NCBI RefSeq assembly: GCF_035920445.1 | Contig: NZ_CP109162.1 | Location: forward strand, 5,828,001 to 5,892,000 | Reading direction: 5' to 3' | From: Nocardia sp. NBC_01730 | Lineage (GTDB): Bacteria > Actinomycetota > Actinomycetes > Mycobacteriales > Mycobacteriaceae | Length of the DNA stretch: 64,000 nt | Shown: positions 34,908-41,302 of the stretch, in pieces | Layout of the letters: each line of letters begins with the position of its first letter | Numbering within the stretch: position 1 is the stretch's first letter | The notes under the pieces: model-generated | Databases searched by the model: none | Told to the model about the DNA's origin: nothing | The model's input: only the letters and a program-made list of their open reading frames with translations | Program-made: the position numbers and the translations under genes

Positions 34908-35699
34908 ATGAGTTCTGTTCGGTCGTTCCAGCGCCTCGGCTCGTTGGCGCTCGCCTGTTCGGTGGCGGTGATGATCTCGGCTTGCGGGGAGGATCGTCAT
35001 GCCGATGCGCCGGTGACGGGTGCGGCGGCATTCGTTTCGATCACAGATGTCGATCCGACGATCATGGTCGAGACTCGCTATTTCGGGCAGCACAACTTCA
35101 TCGGCGCCAGAGTGACCGGCTACGAGGCACCCCACTGTCTGTTGACTCGGCAGGCGGCGGCAGCTCTGGCGCGGGTGCAGCAGGAATTGCGGCCGATGAA
35201 CCTCACGCTGAAGACCTACGACTGTTACCGCCCGCAGCGTGCCGTCGATCAATTCGTGGCGTGGGCAAAAGATCTCGGTGATGTGAAGATGCAGAAGGAG
35301 TTCTACCCCACCGTGGAGAAGGCGAACCTGCTCCGGGACGGCTACATCGCCAAGAAGTCCGGTCACAGTAGAGGAAGCACGGTGGATCTCGCAATCGTCG
35401 CACTGCCCGCGGCCGCACCCGAACAGTATCGAGACGGTGATCCGCTACGCGAATGCTTCCTCCCTGCCGATCAGCGGTTCCACGACAATATCCTCGATTT
35501 CGGCACCGGCTACGACTGCTTCGACCCCTCGGCACACACCGCAGCCTGGGCCGTCGGCGGCACCCAACGAGCACTCCGCACGCTCCTGACGAATCTGATG
35601 GACGAGCATGGATTCGCCAACCTCGCCGAGGAATGGTGGCATTTCACCCTGAAGGAAGAGCCCTTCCCGCAGACCTACTTCGACTTCCCCGTGCGCTGA
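34908..35699 (+). CDS. VanX-like D-Ala-D-Ala dipeptidase lipoprotein
   Basis: This 263-residue M15D-family peptidase has an N-terminal signal sequence ending in a lipobox (VAVMISAC, Cys about residue 26), so it should be membrane-anchored outside the cell. Zinc/catalytic elements are SGHSRGSTVDLAI (SxHxxGxxxD) and EEWWHF (ExxH). CYRPQRAVDQFV is also typical. Cytoplasmic VanX gives vancomycin resistance, but exported lipoprotein forms more likely hydrolyse D-Ala-D-Ala released in the envelope. The GAGGAGAAAC ribosome binding site precedes ATG 34908. No vanH/vanA neighbours are present. Confidence 0.9.
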   Translation: MSSVRSFQRLGSLALACSVAVMISACGEDRHADAPVTGAAAFVSITDVDPTIMVETRYFGQHNFIGARVTGYEAPHCLLTRQAAAALARVQQELRPMNLTLKTYDCYRPQRAVDQFVAWAKDLGDVKMQKEFYPTVEKANLLRDGYIAKKSGHSRGSTVDLAIVALPAAAPEQYRDGDPLRECFLPADQRFHDNILDFGTGYDCFDPSAHTAAWAVGGTQRALRTLLTNLMDEHGFANLAEEWWHFTLKEEPFPQTYFDFPVR

Positions 35700-35707
35700 T
35701 GGGTGCG

Positions 35708-36109
35708 TCAGTAGAAGCTGCGGCCGCCGGGTCCGCCGGATACCGACCAGACCTCGGTGATCACACCGTTGAGTGTGCGTAGGATGTCGGTTCCGCTGAC
35801 GGCTACGGGTGTGCCGCCTGTGCCGGTGAACTGTGCTCCGTAAGGGCGGGCGACGAAACCTGTTCGGGTGTCGTCCATCTCGATGACCGCGTCACCCTGA
35901 GGGGCGAATCGGAGGTCGGGTGTCGATTCACGCGAAGTGGCGATCTGGGCGGCGAGAGCCTGCGGATGGTGGATGTCGTCGTAGACGGTGGCGCCGGGCT
36001 GGGCGTAGCGCAGGGTGAACTCGGGGGCCATGATCTGGTCGGCGAGCGCTAGGTCGCCGTTCCACATCGCGGTCCATCGGTCGAATAGGTCGATGCCGAA
36101 ATCGCGCAT
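35708..36109 (-). CDS. SnoaL/NTF2-like protein under PadR control
   Basis: This ~133-residue protein begins MRDFGIDLFDRWTAMWNGDL and contains MAPEFTLRYAQPG and TDILRTLNGVITEVWSVSGG, typical of the SnoaL-like/NTF2 superfamily. The start is one of three consecutive codons (GTG 36115, ATG 36112, ATG 36109) after AGGGAG; the last has the best spacing. It is divergent from the PadR gene across a short region rich in repeats, so it is the likely regulated gene. Function unknown; polyketide cyclase-like or binding. Confidence 0.8.
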   Translation of the reverse strand: MRDFGIDLFDRWTAMWNGDLALADQIMAPEFTLRYAQPGATVYDDIHHPQALAAQIATSRESTPDLRFAPQGDAVIEMDDTRTGFVARPYGAQFTGTGGTPVAVSGTDILRTLNGVITEVWSVSGGPGGRSFY

Positions 36110-36125
36110 CATCACTCCCTAATGC

Positions 36126-36179
36126 TATCAGTGATACGGTCTCGCTGACACTAATTTATAGTCTCAGCGATACGGTGTC
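36126..36179. promoter_or_regulatory. Operator repeats between NTF2-like and padR genes
   Basis: Two direct repeats, TCAGTGATACGGTCTC (36128-36143) and TCAGCGATACGGTGTC (36164-36179), match at 14 of 16 positions and lie 36 bp apart. The first overlaps the palindrome TATCAGTGATA (36126-36136). An inverted pair TCGCTGA/TCAGCGA lies between. Probable PadR binding sites. Confidence 0.6.
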
Positions 36180-36198
36180 AACGGGAGCGAGGGGCAAG

Positions 36199-36750
36199 AT
36201 GCCGGAACTCGGGCCGCAGGACCACATCGTGCTCGGGTTGATCGCCCGGCATGGGCCGCTCACCCCGTACGAGCTCAAGGCCAAACTCGAGGAGAGCGTC
36301 GACTACTTCTGGCCCGTGCCGCATGCGCAGCTGTATCGAATTCCCGTACGTCTGGCCGAGCATGGCCTGCTCGACGAGGAGGCCGAGCAGGGAGGGCGGC
36401 GGCGGCGACTCTTCCATCTGACCGACATGGGCCGGGCCGAACTGAAGCGTTGGCTCGCCGATCCACAGAGTCCGCCCGCGGAGACCCGCGACCCCGCGCA
36501 GCTCAAACTCTTCTTCGCCGATCTCGGCGCCCCACGTGATGTGGTGGCGCTCGCGGAAAGCCAGGCCGCAGAGCATCGCCGCCTGCTCGATCTCTATCGA
36601 TCACTGCACGCCGAGATAGATCGGGCCGACCAGATCCGGGCGGCCTCGCGCGCACGCGTCCTCCGGCTCGGCATCCTGCACGAGCAGGCATATGTCGAGT
36701 TCTGGGAAGACCTCGCCGCCGACCCCGCCGAACACGGCAGGCGGAGGTAG
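36199..36750 (+). CDS. PadR-family transcriptional regulator
   Basis: This 183-residue protein has a PadR winged helix at residues about 5-85 (MPELGPQDHIVLGLIARHGP, LTPYELKAKLEESVDYFWPV, QLYRIPVRLAEHGLLDEEAE, RRRRLFHLTDMGRAELKRWL). A helical Vir-like C-terminal domain (AESQAAEHRRLLDLYRSLH) follows. GGGAGCGAGGGGC precedes ATG 36199. It is divergent from the SnoaL-like gene, with operator-like repeats between them, suggesting autoregulation and control of that gene. Confidence 0.9.
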   Translation: MPELGPQDHIVLGLIARHGPLTPYELKAKLEESVDYFWPVPHAQLYRIPVRLAEHGLLDEEAEQGGRRRRLFHLTDMGRAELKRWLADPQSPPAETRDPAQLKLFFADLGAPRDVVALAESQAAEHRRLLDLYRSLHAEIDRADQIRAASRARVLRLGILHEQAYVEFWEDLAADPAEHGRRR

Positions 36751-36986
36751 CCGCGGAGCCTCGTGTCAGGCACTCGATTAGCGTCACCCCGGCATGGACT
36801 TCGAACGCACATGGCGCAGACGAAGGCATCTTGGTCTCGCACGGAGTGCCGCTGCCCCATCAGCGGCGACGCCGGCGACCGAGGCCGGGGTACTCCAGCC
36901 GTGCTTGCTGCACTGCGCACGACCGTCGGCGACCGGTCGGCCGACATAGGCGCACGGGTACCCGGGGCCGGTAATCGTCGGAAAGG

Positions 36987-37586
36987 TCAGCGCGACAGCC
37001 ACTCCCGCCACCGCGGTGCGATCAGCGCCGTCACCTCCTCGTAGCCCGCCGCGCCCGGATGTGCGCCGTCACCTGCGCGTACCTCGGCAGCCCACACCGC
37101 GTTGTCGCACAGGGGTTGGTGGACGCGCACGTACGGCACCTCCGCCGTCGCGCAGGTCCGCGCGAACCGCTCGTCGAGCGCCTCGGTGCGGACATTGTGC
37201 TCGGCGTCGTCGATCGGCGGCGGCGCGACCATCAGCACCGGCCAGCCGTGCTCGGCGGTCTGCGCGAGCAATTTCGCCAGATTGGCCACCGACTCCTCCG
37301 GAGTGGTACGTGGACGGCCGTTCTCATGCATGGCGTCGTTCACGCCGAACGACAGCACCACCCTGGCGTCTACGCCTTTGGGGAGTCTGGGAGCGCACTC
37401 GGCGTGCCAGCGAGCGAGGATCTCGACTGATGTCTGTCTGCGCACCCCAAGGTTGTAGTACGTGAGCGGCACACCCTCCTCGTGGGACGTGACGGCGAGA
37501 CGACCCGCCCAACCGAGGCAGCGTGGGTCGCCGACACCGGCGACGAACGAATCTCCGATGAAACACACACGCAGGTCACCACTCAC
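36987..37586 (-). CDS. SGNH/GDSL-type hydrolase
   Basis: This 199-residue SGNH hydrolase has block I FIGDSFVAGVGD (nucleophile Ser), block III SFGVNDAM (Asn in GVND), and block V GDGAHPGAAGY with the catalytic Asp-x-x-His. No signal peptide is seen, so a cytoplasmic esterase or lipase is likely. The GTG start at 37586 places block I close to the N-terminus as in the family; the upstream frame is low-complexity. It is divergent from the 2OG oxygenase gene by about 80 bp. Confidence 0.85.
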   Translation of the reverse strand: MSGDLRVCFIGDSFVAGVGDPRCLGWAGRLAVTSHEEGVPLTYYNLGVRRQTSVEILARWHAECAPRLPKGVDARVVLSFGVNDAMHENGRPRTTPEESVANLAKLLAQTAEHGWPVLMVAPPPIDDAEHNVRTEALDERFARTCATAEVPYVRVHQPLCDNAVWAAEVRAGDGAHPGAAGYEEVTALIAPRWREWLSR

Positions 37587-37671
37587 CCCACGATCTTCGC
37601 AGCGCGGATGCCCGCCCGCACGTCCCCGGGTGCGGGCAATATGATCCGAGGGGTTCGACTGGGAGGGAGTG

Positions 37672-38460
37672 ATGGTGGTGGTGGTGGTGACAACCGACTC
37701 GGCGCCGCAGTGGTTCGCGGAGTTGTTCGCGCATCGGCGCTGGATTCGCCGCATTCAGCCGTTCCCGCACGTGTACGCCCGCGACGTGTTCGTTCCCGAG
37801 TTCTATCAGCGGCTGACCGACGAGCTGGACCGGGTGCGCCGCGAGCGCCCCGAACTGTTCGGGGCGATCGCCGAGGGCTACAGCGCCGACGGAGTCCAGC
37901 TGGCTGAACTGCGCGACGGCCCGCTCGCGGTATTCACCTCACGGGAGTGGCACGACCTGGTCGCCCAGGTCGGCGGGGTCGAGGCGACCGGCGATATCGA
38001 GGGGTCGGTGCACCATCACGCGCCCGGCAGCCCGTTCGGCTGGCCGCACAACGACTTGAATCCAGCCTGGTTCCCCGGAGAACCGCCGGGCCCCGACGAG
38101 GTGCGGGTGCCGGACGACACGGTGGATACCAAGACCGGTGCTCGCGCCCCGGATGTGGTCGCACGGGAGACCGTGCGCGCCGTCGCGGTGCTGTTCTATC
38201 TCGGCAATCCGGGGTGGGCACCGGGTGACGGCGGCGAGACCGCCCTCTATGACCATGTCGCGGACGGGAATGCGCTGCCTTCGGTGACCCTCGTTCCGCC
38301 GCTGGACAATTCGCTCGTTCTGTTCGAGGTCACGCCGCGCAGCTGGCACACCTTCGCGGGCAACAACGCCAAAGACCGCAACAGCGTGGTGATGTGGGTC
38401 CACCGCACACGGGCGGACGCCGAGCAGCGCTGGGGAGGAGATCGGATTGTCCACTGGTGA
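37672..38460 (+). CDS. 2-oxoglutarate/Fe(II)-dependent oxygenase-like protein
   Basis: This ~262-residue protein has a jelly-roll 2OG-Fe(II) pattern. The HxD metal pair is in GWPHNDLNPAWFPG, the distal His in TPRSWHTFAGNNA, and a 2OG-binding Arg follows about ten residues later in VVMWVHRTRA. GDGGETALYDH is also family-like. The start lies in a run of GTG codons after an ATG (MVVVVVTTDS), so the exact initiation codon is unclear; GGGAGGGAG is just upstream. Its last 14 bases overlap the SDR gene, implying that the two enzymes act in sequence on one substrate, perhaps hydroxylation then oxidation. Confidence 0.8.
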   Translation: MVVVVVTTDSAPQWFAELFAHRRWIRRIQPFPHVYARDVFVPEFYQRLTDELDRVRRERPELFGAIAEGYSADGVQLAELRDGPLAVFTSREWHDLVAQVGGVEATGDIEGSVHHHAPGSPFGWPHNDLNPAWFPGEPPGPDEVRVPDDTVDTKTGARAPDVVARETVRAVAVLFYLGNPGWAPGDGGETALYDHVADGNALPSVTLVPPLDNSLVLFEVTPRSWHTFAGNNAKDRNSVVMWVHRTRADAEQRWGGDRIVHW

Positions 38461-39220
38461 ACGCCGCGTCTGCCTGCTAACCGGCGCGAGCGGGACACTG
38501 GGCGACGCCTTCTGCCGCGCCTACTATCAGGACTACGACATCGTGGCCGTGTGCCGCACGCGCACACCCGACACACCGTCGCAGTTGAAGTGGTATGTAG
38601 ATCCACTGGCGCCGAAAACACCGGTGCCGGACAACGAGTCACGCGTCTTCGTGGTTCGCGCCGACCTGACCCAGCCGGGCGAGGTCGAGCGCGTGGTGGA
38701 CTTGGCGCTGGCCCGGTTCGGCCAGGTCGACCTGCTGGTGAACAATGCCGCGCAGGTCCGGCTGCACCCGCGCGGCATCGTCGACGGCGACGCCGCGCTG
38801 GAACAGTTCGATCCGCACTTCGCGCTGAATGTGAGTGTGCCGCTGCGTTTTTCGGCGCGCCTCGCGCAACGATCCTGGCTACACGCAGGCGACGAGAACC
38901 GCTCGCGCAACCGCAATATCGTCAACGTCTCCAGCATCTCCGGCTCCGAGGTGTACCCCGGACAGACGGTGTACTCGGCGTCGAAGGCCGCGCTCGATCA
39001 CCTGACCCGCGGTATCGCCGCCGAGTTCGCGGAGTTCGGTGTGCGGGCGAATGCCATCGCGCCCAATAGCTTTCCCGCGCTGGTGCCCACGGAGCGGGTC
39101 GCCCAGGCGATCGCCGAGCTGGACGCAAGCAGCCTGTCCGGTGGTGTCTTCGGGGTCGGCGTCGAGCCGGAGGAGCTGGCCGGCAGCCGCCGAGTCGGGC
39201 TCGACGCCGAATCGTACTGA
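38447..39220 (+). CDS. SDR oxidoreductase coupled to 2OG oxygenase
   Basis: This 257-residue SDR begins with TTG at 38447, inside the preceding gene. It has LLTGASGTLGDAFCRAYY (cofactor site), LLVNNAAQVRLHPRGI, NVSSISGSEVYPGQ and VYSASKAALDHLTRG (Tyr-Lys catalytic pair). The GGAGGAGA ribosome binding site lies within the upstream gene. An unusual insertion after beta-2 (SQLKWYVDPLAPKTPVPDNE) is not typical of SDRs. Together with the 2OG oxygenase it forms an isolated two-gene operon. Substrate unknown. Confidence 0.85.
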   Translation: MSTGERRVCLLTGASGTLGDAFCRAYYQDYDIVAVCRTRTPDTPSQLKWYVDPLAPKTPVPDNESRVFVVRADLTQPGEVERVVDLALARFGQVDLLVNNAAQVRLHPRGIVDGDAALEQFDPHFALNVSVPLRFSARLAQRSWLHAGDENRSRNRNIVNVSSISGSEVYPGQTVYSASKAALDHLTRGIAAEFAEFGVRANAIAPNSFPALVPTERVAQAIAELDASSLSGGVFGVGVEPEELAGSRRVGLDAESY

Positions 39221-39233
39221 GCGAATTCGGCTG

Positions 39234-40091
39234 TTACCCGACCGATCCGATGCCCGTGACCTGCTCGGACAGTGTCCATAGCCGCTGCGCGAGATCCGGG
39301 TCTACAGCCAGCTTGTTACGCGGCGGCTCCAGCTCGAGGCGGTGGAAGTACCGGCCGTTGATCGCCGCGTCGTTCTCGGTGGTGGCCAGGTACACCAGCG
39401 GCTCGGCGCCCTTGTCGGGGCGGATGAAGATGGGGCGCGACAGCGGAGACCGGATGAACCAGCGGAGACCGAACGGCGCGGTGTCGTAAACGCGGGTGGC
39501 GACCACACCGGGATGGAAGGCCGCGGTGGTGAGGCCGGTGCCCTCGGTACGCCGGGCCAGCTCCCTGGTGAACAGGATGTTGGCCAGCTTCGTCGCGCCG
39601 TACTCGCCGAGTTGCTTGAACGAACCGGTCGGCGCGTTGATCGTGTCCAAGTTCAGCTTCGCCGTCCGGTAGGTCATGCTCGCGGTGTTGACCACCCTGG
39701 CGTGCGACTGCAGCAAACGCTCCAGCAGCAGGTTGGTCAGCAGAAACGGCGACAGGTGATTGACCTGGAAGGTGAGTTCGTTGCCGTCGTCGGTGACGGT
39801 GCGCTCGGGCCAGGTGCCGCCCGCGTTGTTGGCGAGCACGTCGATGCGCGAGTAGCGGGCCAGCAGCCGGGCGGCCAGCTCACGCACGTCGTCGAAGCGG
39901 GCGAAGTCGGCCACGAACGGCTCCGCGCTGACCTGCGCGGCGACCTCCGCCGTGCGTTCCGGCGATCGCCCGACCACCGCGACCGACGCCCCGCGGGCCG
40001 CGAGCTGCGCCGCCGCCGCGGCGCCGATGCCCGAGCTTGCGCCGGTCACCACCACCGTCTTCCCGGTCAGATCCGTGTCCTGCACTGCCAT
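39234..40091 (-). CDS. SDR oxidoreductase (retinol dehydrogenase/protochlorophyllide reductase-like)
   Basis: This 285-residue SDR begins MAVQDTDLTGKTVVVTGASS. It has the cofactor motif TGASSGIG, NNAGGTWPER, TASMTYRTAKLNLDTINAPT and the catalytic YGATKLANILFT. The long C-terminal part (RPDKGAEPLVYLATTENDAA) matches SDRs annotated as retinol dehydrogenase-like. It converges on the gene at 38447 and is followed on the same strand... upstream by the deacetylase gene at 40112-41011, 20 bp away, so those two may form an operon. Confidence 0.9.
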   Translation of the reverse strand: MAVQDTDLTGKTVVVTGASSGIGAAAAAQLAARGASVAVVGRSPERTAEVAAQVSAEPFVADFARFDDVRELAARLLARYSRIDVLANNAGGTWPERTVTDDGNELTFQVNHLSPFLLTNLLLERLLQSHARVVNTASMTYRTAKLNLDTINAPTGSFKQLGEYGATKLANILFTRELARRTEGTGLTTAAFHPGVVATRVYDTAPFGLRWFIRSPLSRPIFIRPDKGAEPLVYLATTENDAAINGRYFHRLELEPPRNKLAVDPDLAQRLWTLSEQVTGIGSVG

Positions 40092-40111
40092 CCCTGCCTC
40101 CCGAGCATCGG

Positions 40112-41011
40112 CTAACTGAACCGATGATCATCGGATCGCGCGGATTGGGCAAGACCCGACACGACCGCGTAGTGTTCGGCGATCTCGTCGCTGGTCGTCA
40201 ACCAGACGCCGGGATGGTTCGCCACGGCCCCGAGCGCCTGGTCGAGGTATTTGATCCGGAATGCCTGTCCGATCACGAACGGGTGCAGGGCAAGAGCCAT
40301 CACGCGGCCGCTGTCAGCGGACTCGGCGTAGAGCTGGTCGAGCTGGTCTTCGACGATCCGCACGAAATCCGGGCCGCTGGTCGCCTTGCCCAGAAACAAC
40401 GTGTTGTCGTTCAGCTCCACCGAGTAGGGAACGCTGAGCACACCCGGCACATTCAGTCGGTACGGCTGGTCGTCGTTGGTCCAGTCGAGCACGTAGTTCA
40501 ACCCGAGTTCGGCAAGCAGCCGCGGGGTGTGGAAGGTCTCGGTGAGCGCGGGCCCCATCCAGCCACGCGGCCTGCGGCCGGTCGCCCGTTCGATGGTGGC
40601 GACGAGGTCGGCGAGATAGGCGCGTTCGTCGTCCACCGACATGTCGGCCTGGAAGATCGAGTTATTCTTGCCGTGCGCCAGCCACGCCCAGTTCCGCCGC
40701 ACGCCTGCCGCGATGATCTGCGGATTGCGCTCGGCAACATCGGAATTGAGCAGTGCACTGGCTCGGATGCCATGCCGGTCGAGCGCCTCGATCACCCGCC
40801 AGATGCCGACCCGCGGTCCGTAGTCGCGCCAACCGTAGTTCAACGGATCGGGTGCGAGTCCCGCGGTGCCGGAAAAAATGCTCGTGGACGGGCGGTCCAC
40901 CTGGTAGTGCTCGACGTTGAGACCGACATAGAACGCCACCCTGGCGCCGCTGGGCCAGTGCAGCGGCGCGCGGTCGACGATCGGGCTGTAGTCGAAAAGT
41001 TCGTTGTCCAT
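40112..41011 (-). CDS. Polysaccharide deacetylase / PuuE-like (carbohydrate esterase 4 fold)
   Basis: This 299-residue protein begins MDNELFDYSPIVDRAPLHWP and has the NodB-fold pattern (WPSGARVAFYVGLNVEHYQV, DYGPRVGIWRVIEALDRHGI, ALLNSDVAERNPQIIAAGV). RGWMGPALTETFHTPRLLAE follows, and a late MALALHPFVIGQAFRIKYL resembles PuuE allantoinases. The usual metal-binding Asp-Asp/His-x3-His pattern is only partly recognisable. It could act on an N-acyl/amide metabolite rather than a polysaccharide. It lies 20 bp upstream of the SDR gene on the same strand. Confidence 0.82.
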   Translation of the reverse strand: MDNELFDYSPIVDRAPLHWPSGARVAFYVGLNVEHYQVDRPSTSIFSGTAGLAPDPLNYGWRDYGPRVGIWRVIEALDRHGIRASALLNSDVAERNPQIIAAGVRRNWAWLAHGKNNSIFQADMSVDDERAYLADLVATIERATGRRPRGWMGPALTETFHTPRLLAELGLNYVLDWTNDDQPYRLNVPGVLSVPYSVELNDNTLFLGKATSGPDFVRIVEDQLDQLYAESADSGRVMALALHPFVIGQAFRIKYLDQALGAVANHPGVWLTTSDEIAEHYAVVSGLAQSARSDDHRFS

Positions 41012-41160
41012 GCCCCATGCTCAAACCTCACACCGATGTGAGGATCAACCTCGGGCGTGAGTGACGTCGGACACAATGTGCCGTCGATCCGTGGCACCCA
41101 GCTGGATTTACGAAACCTCGCCGAAGTGTGCTGGCCTGGCTCGTGCAGTGAACGTAACAA

Positions 41161-41300
41161 CTGATCTCGTACGCACCTGGGTAACTCGTCGGGTACGCCC
41201 AGAACTCGGCCACGCCGTAATCCGCCAGCCCGCAACGGTACGTTAGCCCCACCCACGACCGGCAAAAGGCGCGGAGAGGCGGAACAGAGAGGCGGAACAG
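41161..41300 (+). repeat. Second copy of the two-part dispersed repeat
   Basis: The 31-bp motif at 41161-41191 matches 20815-20845 at about 27 positions, including TCGTACGCAC and GTAACTCG-like blocks. After 114 bp come two 13-bp tandem units AGAGGCGGAACAG (41275-41300), ending two bases before the start codon at 41303. Copy one upstream of rpsF has the same order and a 115-bp offset. Confidence 0.65.
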
Positions 41301-41302
41301 AC

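Noticed and set aside
40037..41041. Long plus-strand open frame opposite the polysaccharide deacetylase
   Set aside because: Antisense shadow of a gene with clear family motifs; the translation has no domain-like features.
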